Shown here one piece after another: positions 1-11,100 of a stretch of 64,000 nucleotides of DNA. This DNA comes from Clostridia bacterium UC5.1-1D2 (GTDB lineage: Bacteria; Bacillota; Clostridia; Lachnospirales; Lachnospiraceae). Position 1 is the first letter of the stretch. Each line of letters opens with the position of its first letter. The stretch lies in contig BBZN01000013.1 in NCBI GenBank assembly GCA_001304855.1, positions 1 through 64,000 of the forward strand. The letters run 5' to 3'. Both the position numbers and the translations under genes were made by a program. A model generated the notes under the pieces. It was given only the letters and a program-made list of their open reading frames with translations. It searched no databases and had not been told where the DNA came from.

Positions 1-119
1 GCAAATTAACTTTTAAGATCGTTGAATTAGACTCGGAAGTCTTGGAAATAAGGTGAAACAGAATTTTGAATATAAAGGATTTATATTTTAAGGGCAACGA
101 ATTTAAAGTGGGGGATTAG

Positions 120-148
120 TTGATTCTTTTGTTTCCATATGTTATGAT
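120..148 (+). promoter_or_regulatory. Sigma-A promoter of the chain-length regulator gene
   Basis: TTGATT at 120-125 and TATGAT at 143-148 are separated by 17 bases, a good sigma-A promoter. It lies 37 bases before the first start codon. The sequence before it (1-119) is AT-rich and shows no gene. Confidence 0.7.
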
Positions 149-184
149 AAAACGCAGTAAGAAAATAAAAGGAGACATGCGCAA

Positions 185-1555
185 ATGGATAACCAAAGTT
201 ATGAGCAGGAAATAGATTTAAAAGACCTGATGTTTGCTGTTTTTCATAAATGGCGTGGAATTATATTGACAGCAGTAATTTTTGGGATTTTGTTAGGAGG
301 GTACAAACTGGGGACGGGTTTAAACGGTAAAGAAGATGCCGAAGCTGCTATACAGGCCCAGGAAGATTATAATGAAAGTCTGGAACTGTACAAAGCCACT
401 TTACGGCTGTATGAGATGGATCTGGACACTGTCCGGGATCAGCTGGAAAGTCAGGAGGAATACCTGGCAAATTCCGTTTTAATGCGTCTCAGCCTTATCA
501 TAAAAACGTAGCTTCAGCGGATATTTTTATAAAGGCATACCCGGAGGAGAATCAGGGAGAAGGTCAGATTCTTACAGTTGACCCTGCAGATTCAATCCTT
601 CGTGCGTATGAGTCGCTGATAAGAAGCGAAGCTCTTGAAAATATCCCGGGAACTGATACAGAAGGTATTTATCTGAGAGAATTAGTAAGTACAGATGTGG
701 ATTATCAGGGCAATGTGTTATCTGTTCAGACAGCTATATGGATGAGCAGGGGGCAAAGTCTATTTTAGATGCTTTATTGGAAGGAATAAAGGACAAAGAG
801 TCTGGACTTCAGGCGGAATTTGGTAATTATAAAGTATCAATTTTAAATAATACAACTTCAGTGGTCACCGATGCCGAATTATATGACTCCCAGCAGAGGG
901 CCTCCGACATGTTAACCACTCTCCAGAAATCCCTGACCGACAAAAAAGCCGCCATGGATGAAATGAAGGAGCCCACACCGCCTTCGTCGATCTCAATAAC
1001 AGCAAGCCTGAAAAGCGGTATCAAGTACGGCGTCCTGGGAGGGGTTTTAGGCGCGTTTTTATCTATATTCTGCATCTGTGTAGCATTTCTGATGAGCGAT
1101 AAATTAAGCTCTGAGAAGGAACTGAAGAACCGCTTCGGCTTAAAGATTCTGGCGTATTTGCCCAGACGCCGAAAAAGAGGGTATTTTCAGGGATCGACAG
1201 CTGGCTGGATCGGATTGAAGGGAAGTCCTCTAAAAAGCCTGCGGAGGTCTATGAAATAATGGCGGCTAACGTGAGAAACTATATGACGGAGGGCCGGGAT
1301 ATAATGATTTTGGGCTCGTCCTCCGTGGATAAGACGGTTGAGATTGCAGAGGAGTTGAAGAAGAGGGTGCCTGGAGTTGAAATCCGGGTAGGTCGGGATA
1401 TGGGAACATCGGCGGAAACCTTAAGGCTTTTACCCGAAGCCGGTCAGATTATTCTGGTGGAAGAGAGAGGGATCTCTAAATACGGGGAGATTCAAAATCA
1501 GGTTGAAGTAATCAGAAGCCTGGATAAAGCTATCGTTGGATGCATTGTTTTATAA
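185..1555 (+). CDS. Wzz/YveK-type polysaccharide chain-length regulator with kinase-like tail (three frameshifts)
   Basis: Membrane protein of the Wzz/YveK (CpsC) group, which sets chain length of exported polysaccharide and activates a partner tyrosine kinase. The start ATG follows AAAGGAGA. A membrane segment lies near residues 24-40 and a second one is encoded near 1018-1090, with a coiled-coil-rich external region between, as in the family. After the second helix comes a cytoplasmic domain of about 140 residues that resembles a BY-kinase (CpsD) fold but has GSSSVDKT where a Walker A loop is expected, so it is probably not an active kinase. Reading shifts near 490, 735 and 1185; each is repaired by adding one base (for example ttt t at about 1185). 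The gene stands alone, about 32 kb from the EPS cluster it may serve. Confidence 0.75.
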
Positions 1556-1587
1556 AGGGATTGTTTAATAACTGGAAGTGAAATATA

Positions 1588-1633
1588 AGGCCGGCATAAG
1601 CGAAATAACACATCGCTCTTGCCGGTCTTTTTT
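1588..1633 (+). terminator. Rho-independent terminator
   Basis: GGCCGGCA...TGCCGGTC forms a long imperfect stem with a further AGCGA/TCGCT pairing, followed by a run of six T. It ends the chain-length regulator transcript. Confidence 0.8.
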
Positions 1634-1890
1634 ACCACAAACTTCCTCTGTCACAGTTGCAGCCAATGCTGCGGCCGCCACATAGGTCATATTCATCCAT
1701 AAAATCAGCTCTTTGCCCGCAGCTGTTTTTATCTCCAACATTCTTATCATAATCATTTTTGAATCAGAGATAGAAACTATGCATAAGGGGGAGGGGGAAG
1801 TTTTGTGTAGCTTTTTTCTGTTCCTTCCTATATAATAATGATAGAAGCAGAGCCAGATGCAGGATTTGCCTGTAACGGTGGAGGGGAGAA
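1634..1890. other. Intergenic stretch without a supported gene
   Basis: With the terminator this completes a 335-base gap. A 63-codon minus-strand frame crosses the terminator and has no ribosome site. A TATAATAATG box at 1831-1840 could be the -10 of the next gene, but no good -35 is at the right distance. Confidence 0.4.
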
Positions 1891-4800
1891 ATGAGCGCAG
1901 ATTATCGATTAATTCGGCTTAGCAGAAAAACCAACAATATAAATACGGGAGAGGCAAATAACACCCAGCAATATTTGTCTACCGATTATTTTGATGTGTT
2001 ACATTGCGTGAACAGAAAACCGGGGGATCATTTTTGCTCTATTATGGGTATTGGAGAAGGGGGCAGCAAAATGCGGATGAGATAGCGATTCAAAGCTATG
2101 CCTTATACTGTAGTGAGGACGCTCTGAACCGGTACTCCGGCAGGGAATGCTACAGGGATCCTTTTGAGGATCAGGATAAAAATAAACATTTTTTAAGCCT
2201 GATACAGGTTTATATTACTCCTGAGGTTACAGCCAGGGCACACCTGGGAGAGGATTATTCAGGCCATACATTTTTGGCGGAGATTGAGAGGGATATCCAT
2301 GCCATACTGGATGAATATGTGTCAAAAAGCGGACAGGCCATTAGTTACCGTGTATATAACCTGTTATCTACCGGAGATTTTGCTGTGGTTGTACGAAGCA
2401 TGCGGGCGGAGACTTCCTTTGAGATATCAACGGCTTTAAGACGGCGCTACGTATGTATAGAGGATATACCCGAAACCACAAAGCTGGTACTTTATAAAAC
2501 TTACACGCTGCTGACCATGGCGGAGAGCGTTATCAATGCGGAAAACCCGACACCCGCCGACCATGAGTCTGTGGGAAACCAGTTTGTAATACGCTGCTGT
2601 TATTCTAATAAATACTGGAGTGAAAAGGAGCAGGTGGATGCATTCTGGAAGAATAAGAAGAATGACAGGCTGCGCATATACAGCCTCAACGGAAGATATG
2701 ATTTTACGGTATATCTGACGGAGCAGGAGTTTAAGAAGGTATTTCCCTATATCGCCCAATATAAGCATATCAATTCAGATGTCAATGTGTTTGACCGGTT
2801 TGAAGAAACCTGTATTGAGGATTGCGATGGAGTAAATTATCTGGTTTATCTGATGAAATATGATTATGTTTCATACGTGAATGAGAGGTATCTTTTAAAA
2901 AGCGCTCCGCTGCAGGGAGAAAGCAGAGACCGAAGCCTGTTGGCTGATGTAAAAAGCAGAAATTTTGTCTCTTTGGCAAATGACAGAAGTATGCTTCTGT
3001 GTTGGAACAGTACAAGGGAGTGAGCGGCAAGCTGCGCCTGATGCATACAAACCGGCGGGAGCTGCTTAATTATATGGAACTGCTTGGAACGCTTCTTCAG
3101 CTGTGCCAGACCATCAACAGCCTTTCAGATACCCGGATTTACGCTGCTGTTCTTTTGGAACATATTTCGGCGCTGTTGGCTTCTGTGAGTGATTATATAG
3201 ATTACATAGACCAAAACAATGCCGGAAATATACTGGAACTTGTGGGGGAGTATCTCAAGGAGTCAGTGGGGGCGTTGGATAGGTACTCCCAATATATCAG
3301 AAATAATAACCTGCAGTCACTCCAAACGCCTAATTATAATATTGAATCCAACACAAGCATGGAAAAGCTGCTCATTGCATACAGTGAGTTTGTGTATACG
3401 GTAATTGATTACTACATGGGAAGCAGCGTGGCTGAGAATGCATGTGAGAGGATAAACGCAAAACAGTATATGCCTATTGTTGTTCCGGACTTAAAGAAGG
3501 ATACAGTCTCGGTTGAAGTAATGTTTCCGGAGTGGAATATCTATGCAAACGATGGAGATGTGTCACCCAACCGAAATTATCTGATGATTATTACCTGCCC
3601 CACGTTGAAGGAATTGGGGGATGTTCCTTCTGTGACAGCCTCATTGTTCCATGAGATTGCACATCAGTTTCGCTATGAGAACCGGATGGAACGCAATGAG
3701 ACGGTTATGTCCTACACGCTGGCTGATTTTTTGAGGTCATCGCCTCAGGCATTATAAAAGAGTTTGAGTTGGATAAAAGTGCTGTTGATATTCAGAATGA
3801 CCTGAGCATTATTTCACGGGACAGCATGCTGAAGGCTTTTACGGAAATTTGGTATAAAGACAGCGGTAACGCCAACGTTGGCTTTATGTACCAGAATAAA
3901 GAGGCCCCTCTGGCTTATTTTGAGGAGTGTATTCTGGAAGACGCCTGGGATTTTCTGAAAAGCTGGAACCGCAGAGAAAATATTTTGACGTATATCAGAA
4001 AATTTATTGGATGGATGCTGCCTTATATGCCGGTTGGCAGCAAAAAGACGGGTAAGTCCCTAAAGGTATTTGACATACTTGCAGGAAAGATACTGGAAAG
4101 CAGGGATTACGATACATGGGAAAAAAATATTTTCAGGCTGCAGAGAAGGGCGTTTTTATTTATATGCTGTGTGCGGAGAAGAGATATTAAAGAACAGCGG
4201 GGAAGGCCTAATGCGGTGGAAAAAGCACTGGGCGGATATTTTTGCCGCAGGTATTTCCAGAGGCCGGACAATCCCCTGGGATGCGGTTGCAGCCTTTGAC
4301 GGGGAATATGATTTCAGCAGCAACGAGGATCAATGCCGGGCAAAACTGGCTGGGCTCAGGGCGGTTGTGATTGAGTTTTCTATGTGGCTGGAGGATCTGC
4401 GCGGCGATTTGGAACAATACAGATATACTGCCGTCCAAAAACTGATTGAGGAGTTTGGGCAGAGAGTTTATGAAAACGTCTGTGACGCCTGGGCTGCAAA
4501 CAGCGCCGGCTACCTGGACAGAGGAAATGAGGCTTTGTTCCTGATTCAAAGTCTGGACGAGGTAGGAAGATACTATGGAATCGACTATAAAAGTTCCGCC
4601 AACCAAAAGGTATTTTTAAAATTGATTGGCAAAAATATCTCCAAGCTGGGACGTGAGGCAACGGAAAGGATTCGAGAGGATATAGCGGCATACAGGAGGA
4701 AACGTCGGATTTGTTTATGTGCAGTTCCCTTTCCCTGAGTCTTACAGGTTACGTTAACCTTATGGCCCAGAGGCTTCATATAGATGAGGAGGTTCTGGAT

Positions 4801-5437
4801 GAGGATTTGCATCGAATTATACGTGTGGCGGCTGTCCAATGGTGCCGGGCGGATGTGAGTGATTTTGAGAAGTTTTATGAATCTTATCGCAGGCAGTGCG
4901 TGCTCCTTATGGAAGAAACTGTAAAATATTTAAATGAAATGTTTGCATACTATAATATAGAAGGAGAATGGAACCAGCCGGTTATTCAGTGGGACAGAGA
5001 TTTTTCTGATGATCTGGCCAACCGATTTGCCGCTCAGGTCATAGAGCTCATCGAGTTTGCCAGATCACCGGAGGATATGGAGTTGGACTGCATTGACGAT
5101 TTACTTCATGCAGAGTCTATGCTGAAAATCATTTATTCCATGGTTCAGGTTAGTTTTCAGCCCCTGTTCAAGTTTTTTGAAAATACGGTACTTAAGTCAG
5201 ATTATGTGAGAGGTGTAGAATATCTGAAGGAATTGAGGTTTAACGAGGGAAGCGGATCTGCCGATATCATTAAAGCCTGTGTGAAAATATAAAAGATAGG
5301 ATGAATTGTCCTGGAAAAAGTATCATGATACCAGCGGGGACCTAAATCGCAGCATTGTTGAATTTCTGCTGGGCATGCATTGTGAAAATAAGCGGCGAAA
5401 TGCCAGAAAAACAGAGGAAGCTTTTAATGGATGTTAA
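1891..5437 (+). CDS. Large unknown protein with HEXXH metallopeptidase-like motif (many frameshifts)
   Basis: I do not recognise this family. Reconstructed length is about 1180 residues. The start ATG follows GGAGGGGAGAA. Near the middle (coding 3650-3664) it has SLFHEIAHQF, the HEXXH signature of zinc metallopeptidases; the third metal ligand is not identified. The rest is a mainly helical, charged, soluble protein with no signal peptide or membrane segment. Reading shifts occur near 2065, 3000, 3735, 4125, 4190, 4690, 5287 and 5300, each fixed by restoring one base, usually in a run of A, G or T. The last frame ends at 5437, overlapping the FRG gene start by 11 bases, so the two are probably translationally coupled and work together. 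A peptidase role is inference from one motif. Confidence 0.6.
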
Positions 5438-6500
5438 GATTGTAAGCAGCTTTGGCGAGTATGTGAACACCATTTCAAGATTAGCAGGGGAGGATAAAGG
5501 GGGAAAGAGCCCGGGGGTCTTATGGTTTCGCGGGAACGGTCATGAGAAATATTCCCTGCTCCCATCCCTGTTTCGCGCAGATACGAAAATTCAGCGTCAA
5601 GGGGGAGCAGGACATTATTCTTCGATGCATTATGCGGAGGACGTGCGGACCCAGCACTATAATGCGAAAAATTTTCATTTTTTTACAAAGGATCCGTCCT
5701 CCCGGGTGGAGTGGTTAGAGGTGATGCAGCACCATGGGGTAAAAACGAGGGTTTTGGACTGGTCGGAGTCGTCTATCCATTCGCTGCTGTTTGCGCTGGA
5801 ACCATTTTATGATGACCCCAGATTCAAGGATGACGTCAGGAGGAGTACGGTTCCCTGCGTGTGGGTGCTGGAGCCTCAGAAACTAAATAAAAAGATATTT
5901 GAGCTGTTAAGAGATTCGTATTCTCTGAGAATGGAGATTTTTAAGGAGCTGGAAATCCGGGATGACAAAGAGCTGGATAAGATTGATTCAGTGATTGCCC
6001 GGTATGGGAATTTTGAGAAGTATTTGAAAACAGCGGATACAAATCATATTGATTTCCTTGTTAACCTCAGCAGCATTAACGACGAAATCTTTAGGGACCG
6101 CATAAGGCTGAAGCATATGCTTTGTAATGGAGATATTGTGAACCCTTATTATTATATGCTTACCCGCATTTATTCGGACGGACTTGTGCTGGATGACAGA
6201 AATCTTCCTCCTTTGGCTGTTGTCCATCCCTACCATTCGGAACGGATCAAGGCTCAAAAGGGGGTCTTTACAGTGTTTCCCTTTTATGAAAGAAAAGAGG
6301 GGGAGAGTCTTGAAAATCTGAAGATAAATTTAGATGCCATGGAATTGAATGTATCAGCCGCAGATTGTCTGCATAAAATAATAATCAGAAATCCGCAGCA
6401 GATTGCATTTCAGATGATGGCAAATGGAATTAATGTGAGCTGGCTGTATCCTGAACTGCCTATTGTTTCAAATGAAATTGAAAACCATTGTATATATTGA
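5427..6500 (+). CDS. FRG domain-containing protein
   Basis: Intact gene of 357 residues. The N-terminal part has VLWFRGNGHEKYSLLPSLFR, the FRG (Phe-Arg-Gly) motif that names the domain, followed by the family pattern with VEWLEVMQHHGVKTRVLDWS (encoded near 5710-5765), typical of FRG proteins. The molecular activity of FRG domains is not settled; they occur in phages, mobile islands and near defence genes. I chose ATG 5427 because AGAGGAAG stands seven bases before it; an in-frame codon at 5355 is inside the upstream gene. It overlaps that gene and should share its transcript. Confidence 0.8.
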   Translation: MDVKIVSSFGEYVNTISRLAGEDKGGKSPGVLWFRGNGHEKYSLLPSLFRADTKIQRQGGAGHYSSMHYAEDVRTQHYNAKNFHFFTKDPSSRVEWLEVMQHHGVKTRVLDWSESSIHSLLFALEPFYDDPRFKDDVRRSTVPCVWVLEPQKLNKKIFELLRDSYSLRMEIFKELEIRDDKELDKIDSVIARYGNFEKYLKTADTNHIDFLVNLSSINDEIFRDRIRLKHMLCNGDIVNPYYYMLTRIYSDGLVLDDRNLPPLAVVHPYHSERIKAQKGVFTVFPFYERKEGESLENLKINLDAMELNVSAADCLHKIIIRNPQQIAFQMMANGINVSWLYPELPIVSNEIENHCIY

Positions 6501-6526
6501 ATTTTAGCTTGTATATTACATAAATC

Positions 6527-6629
6527 GTAACAGTTCAGACCGCTTTTGCACCACTTTACGCATGGCTGGACATCTGATGCTTCTTGACCGGCTTTTTCGG
6601 TCAGGAAGATGCGCCGTCTGAATTGTTAC
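6527..6629. repeat. Short repeat element with 14-bp terminal inverted repeats
   Basis: The ends are GTAACAGTTCAGAC (6527-6540) and GTCTGAATTGTTAC (6616-6629), inverted copies with one mismatch. Inside, CTTCTTGACCG and CGGTCAGGAAG form a stem. The right half is clearly related to 22142-22198. There is no coding capacity, so it resembles a MITE or REP-like element placed right after the FRG gene. It may also end transcription. Confidence 0.65.
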
Positions 6630-6669
6630 CATAAAACGGCAAAAAATTCTTGCAGAGAGCGAATGGTTA

Positions 6670-6698
6670 TTGACTCAAAAAAACATATGTGTTAGAAT
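6670..6698 (+). promoter_or_regulatory. Strong sigma-A promoter
   Basis: TTGACT (6670-6675), 17-base spacer, TAGAAT (6693-6698). This is among the best promoter matches in the window, and it sits about 100 bases before a small ORF with a good ribosome site. Confidence 0.75.
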
Positions 6699-6800
6699 CT
6701 CACTAAATAACGTATAAAATATACCGCCATGGGATCGGGATAGTATGACTGAATTGTTATTCTGCACCGGCTGCAGAGTGAATTCAGAAAGGAGAGAACT

Positions 6801-6980
6801 GTGTTAGAATGTAATAAAAGGCTTAATGATACCTTTGCGCCTGCGAAAAACAGTCAGAAAAGTGTAAAGTTGGTAACGGACAGCTTTAAATATTGCTGTG
6901 TAAAGGCGGGGTTCGGCTATGGCGCCGGGGAGAGAGCGCAGAGCAGAGTGTCATTTCCGGTAAAAAGAAAGCAGGCCTGA
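6801..6980 (+). CDS. Candidate small protein, 59 residues, unknown function
   Basis: A GTG start at 6801 follows AGAAAGGAGAGAACT with ideal spacing, downstream of the promoter at 6670 and upstream of a hairpin at 7063. The product is small, basic and soluble, with three Cys (one Cys pair in KYCCVKAG) and no membrane segment. I recognise no family. The full set of expression signals is the reason to call it; conservation is unknown. It lies between the FRG gene and the macro-domain gene, so it may belong to the same island. Confidence 0.5.
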   Translation: MLECNKRLNDTFAPAKNSQKSVKLVTDSFKYCCVKAGFGYGAGERAQSRVSFPVKRKQA

Positions 6981-7062
6981 TAAGGACGGCATGTGCAGAT
7001 TTGCAGAGACAAGTTTTCGTTTCAGGCTTATGGATAAAGAATGTAATTAAATAAAGCAGAAT

Positions 7063-7088
7063 CATGCCGCCCTCGGGGGCGGCATTTA
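7063..7088 (+). terminator. GC-rich hairpin, probable terminator
   Basis: ATGCCGCCC and GGGGCGGCAT pair around a TCG loop, followed by a short ATTTA tail. It separates the small ORF transcript from the macro-domain operon. The T-run is weak. Confidence 0.5.
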
Positions 7089-7267
7089 CTATGTTCGTGA
7101 GATGGATTGCTCTTGCTGCATAGGACAGGCCGGTTTTGAGGAGGGAGGCTTTCGTTTCAAAAAGCCTTCCTGTTTTCCCTGTGCTTTTCTGTGGATTTAT
7201 GATAAACTGAAGGTGCGGGAGGGGGAACATTGGCTTAAACAAACTATGGACGGGAGACAGTCTGCTT

Positions 7268-8113
7268 ATGAGAAAATATATAGTTAATTATTTTGTGCGT
7301 ATTTTGGTTTTCAGCTATACCGTTATCGGCCTTATGTGGTTCATTATAGAAATACTGGAACATTTCCTGCCCCAATGGGCCGTTACCTTATATTTAACGG
7401 GTCACATCGCAGCGCTCATTGTACCTGGGCTGGCAGGCGGTTTTTTAAAAGCCTGCCAGATTGTAAAAGATGAGATTTTACTTACATACAGTCTGAGGGG
7501 GAAAAAGATCCGGATCCGATACGGGAATATTTTAAATAAGACAGACGGCACAATCCTTATAGGGGTAAATAATCAGCTTACCACGGATTGGGGACGGGTT
7601 GTTCCGGAAAGTATCCACCGTCAGCTTATGGACAGGTTCGGTAATCAGGAAATTGAAAAAATATTTAAAAGGCAGAGAGAGGCGGGGGGACAGGGCAGAG
7701 GGTATTTTCAGGGGAATGTGGGGAATTTGGATATTGTATTTTTGAAAATGTCGGACCTGGAGGAGGACGGAGGCGTTCACACCACCATAGAAATGCTGTC
7801 TGCGGCTTTGGAAGAATTATTTCATCACCAGGAATCCCTGACAATTAAGAATGATAAGATATATATTCCTCTGCTGGGATTGGGCAAAACGGGCGCGTCC
7901 ATGGAGTGTAATGACGGAGTGAAACTCATTGTCCGCAAATTCCTGCAGTTTCAGGCCAAGGCGGACGGAAACAGCGCCGATAAGATTAAAAATCTGGAGA
8001 TTGTAATATATAAAGATAAAATTAGAAACATTGACTGGCTGAAGCTGAAACTGGATTTGGATATCTATTTTAACGGATGCCTTACGTGCTGGGGGGAAAT
8101 CTATGATATTTGA
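7268..8113 (+). CDS. Membrane-anchored protein with ThsA-type macro-like domain
   Basis: Intact, 281 residues. Two hydrophobic segments at about residues 8-30 and 40-60 anchor it; the rest is cytosolic. The soluble part (IRIRYGNILNKTDGTILIGVNNQL, then VPESIHRQLMDRF and IYIPLLGLGKTGA near residue 200) matches the pattern of the macro-like domain found in Thoeris ThsA and related DUF6430 proteins, which bind NAD-derived nucleotides in the known cases. The start ATG follows GGGAG. Its stop overlaps the next start (ATGATATTTGA), so it is coupled to the TPR-DUF2971 gene. An effector or sensor role in defence is inference from the domain only. Confidence 0.65.
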   Translation: MRKYIVNYFVRILVFSYTVIGLMWFIIEILEHFLPQWAVTLYLTGHIAALIVPGLAGGFLKACQIVKDEILLTYSLRGKKIRIRYGNILNKTDGTILIGVNNQLTTDWGRVVPESIHRQLMDRFGNQEIEKIFKRQREAGGQGRGYFQGNVGNLDIVFLKMSDLEEDGGVHTTIEMLSAALEELFHHQESLTIKNDKIYIPLLGLGKTGASMECNDGVKLIVRKFLQFQAKADGNSADKIKNLEIVIYKDKIRNIDWLKLKLDLDIYFNGCLTCWGEIYDI

Positions 8114-11100
8114 AACTTTTTTTCAGGCGAGTGTGACAACGGGAGCCGCCCGAAAGCAGATATGGAGATTTTGGCCTTTTTTCAAAAGAAGTATTTAGAG
8201 ACAGAGGGAATGTTTGAATGCCGCTGGACCCATAAGGATACAACCCGGTATGACCGGCTTCTCAGTGAGATGAATGGGGCGGCAGATAAATGGGAGCCGG
8301 AGATTGAAGGGTCAAAGGAGCTGAAAAAGCTTCTTTTTCTTACGAAAGGCAACCTGTTTCTGCGAAAGGGGCAGTCACAGGCGGAAGTTTTCCATGATAC
8401 GGGTGAAAGCTATAAAAGGGCGGCAGTGCTTCTGGAACAGGTTTTTGAACCGGATCAATATAACCGCTATGATCTGCTGATTCGCCTTAATTTGGGAAAA
8501 TATTTCAGGAATATAAAAATTCGTGGACGCAGGAGCGACTTCTGGCGGGCGCTGGATGAGTTTCAGGAGGTGAAAGGCGCTATCGAAGGCGCCGGCGGCA
8601 TCAGGCGCTTTTGTCGAAATGGGAAACTTGTCTCTGGCTGGATGCAAAGGTGAATATCGGGCGTTCCAAGAAGTATCTCTATGAACTGGAGGGAGCAAAA
8701 ACCTGCTTTTGGGAAACGCTTATGCTGCTTTCGGCAGAGGAACAAATCCCACACATGAAGGACAAGTTGGAGCAAGGGGGAACTCTTTCATATGCCAGGA
8801 ACGGAATCCGGCCGTTGGAGCTGCCGATCCGCCTGAATCTGGATAACCAGATGAGGGACGGCTATTTGAAGCATGCTCTGGTTCAACTGGGCACTGTGTA
8901 CGGGAAGGACAGAGATTACGAGGCGGCGAAAGTCCTTTTTGAAATAGTGCTTGAACTGGATCCCCATAATGTGGATGCAAAAAACAACATGGGGTTATAT
9001 CTGAGAAAGACAGGAACGAAGATTAGCCTGGAAAAGGCGGAGGAGCAGTTTGCGCGGCTGGCAGGCAACCGGTTCGCAACTATAAACCTGTTAAAATGCA
9101 GACTGGCCCGGGGGGAGGATATTGAGAGAGAGCTTGAGAAATTGCTGGAAAATAATCCTCAGGATCTGGAAATCCAATTGCTGAGGGGACGCTATTACCA
9201 GAAACACAGCCAATGGAACGGGGTACGGGGAAACCAGGAGGAATGGATGAAATCCCAGGAGATATTCCGCAGCATTTATGAAAGCTCACCCTATATACGG
9301 AAGGGAACCATCGGTCTGAAGGCGTATTACAATCTGGCGCAGGACTCCATAGTCAGGAAGAAGTTCCACCAGGCCGTAAAAGAGCTGGAACGGATTCTGG
9401 AGGAGTGTATGGAGGTGAGGCCGGACGCCGAATCCGGAGAATGCCGATCGGTAGATATGCTGTCGGAAATAGACCTGGGATGGTGTTTCATAAATACCGG
9501 CGAATATGAGAAGGCGAAAGAACTCTACGAAATGCTTCTGGATGAATACAGGGACAAGCCCTACAGAATGAAAACCTATAAGCTAACAAGTATAAAGAAT
9601 AATTTGGGAGAATGTTTCCTGAATCTGGGGGAGATTGAGAGGGCTCTGGAGCAATTTAAGGAAGTATTGGAACTGGAGCCAAATAATTCCAGTGCAAACT
9701 GTTTTTTGGGACAATGTTATCTCTATCTGGCAGAGGATCCGGATAAGGCAGAGCAGTGGCTGGAAGCATCCAGAAAAAGATTTGCCCTGGCCGCTGCTGC
9801 GGATCCGGATAATATTTTTATTAATTCAGGGTGGCTCCTGGCCAGGGTCCGGCTTTTGGAAATGCGGCGCTGGACGGATAAAGAACTGATAAAGAGCATT
9901 GAAAAAAGCCTGAAATATTCTTCCGGCGCCTTTTCTATCCGGGCCTGCTTTGGGCTGGTCCGGTTTGTTGAAAAGAGAGGGGAGGTAATGGGCGAAGATT
10001 TTCAGAATATGAGCGCGCTCTACCGGGCGTTTGCCAGGGTACGGCTGGGGGAAAACGAGGAGGGGTACAGCGCCTTCCTGCATTTTCAGAATAATGACTC
10101 CTTCCGGCGTCTGGAAGCGGAACTGCGGGGAAGGATTCTCATTCATCTGTTCCTTATCTACGAAAAGGTGCTTGAGGTGAAGGAAATATGCCGCTGCTCT
10201 CTTGATAAAGGCGGCAATATAGACGTTCCGGTGCATTATACAAAGATTTGTACGCTGAAGAAGCTGCTGGAGGAACATGAAGATAAGGAGCCAAAGCTCC
10301 GCCTGTGGAATACGGTGTACATGAATGATTCCTTTGAAGGAGGCACCTTTATCGCAATGCTGGAGGCTATGAGCAGGGATAAGGAGGAGGCTCGGGAGCT
10401 GTTGGCCGGGTATTTTCACCATCTGAAAAATTCAAGCGCCAATATGGTGCCTGTCAATGGAAATGTGTATGTAACCAGCTTTTCCAAACTGAAAGATTCC
10501 ATCCACATGTGGAATGCATATGCGGATGATGCAAAAGGCTGCGCCCTCACCTTTGCAGAGGACTTTTTTGATATCCGGGATTCGGGAAAAACCAGGACAG
10601 GCGTTTCGGTGTATTCAGACAAGGATTATCCGTTATATGAAGTACAGTATATCGACGGGACTATCCTTGAAGCGTTTGGAAAGGGAGAGACGCCGGGCGG
10701 AGGGGACGGGGGCGCTCTCAAGACAGTCTGTCAATGTCTGGAGTCTGTCTGGAGAGAGCTTTGCCGGACAGAGGAGCTTTTCGGCAGGGGGGACGGAGCT
10801 TTTGGAAAGACAGAGGACCAATCGGGGAAAATCAGGCTGTGGAAGGATGCGGAAAATGAGTGCAGAATTTTTATTACGGACTGTTTAAATGAGATCCGCT
10901 TTTTGTTTAAGGACATTGAGTATGAGCATGAGAGGGAGCTTCGGATGATTCAGTATTCCCGCCGGCCGGAAATAGAAGAAGAGAGCTTTGAGATTCCCAG
11001 GCTTTTTGTGGAGGTGGAGAAAGAGATACATATGAAAAACGTATGTCTTGGGAAACGGATTACCAGGCAGGAGTCCAACGGAATTGTTTCCTGGCTCTAT

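Noticed and set aside
1565-1756. 63-codon minus-strand frame after the chain-length gene
   Set aside because: It crosses the terminator, has no ribosome site and no known motif.
5355-5426. Longer start for the FRG protein
   Set aside because: This stretch codes for the end of the upstream HEXXH protein in another frame; the ribosome site fits ATG 5427.
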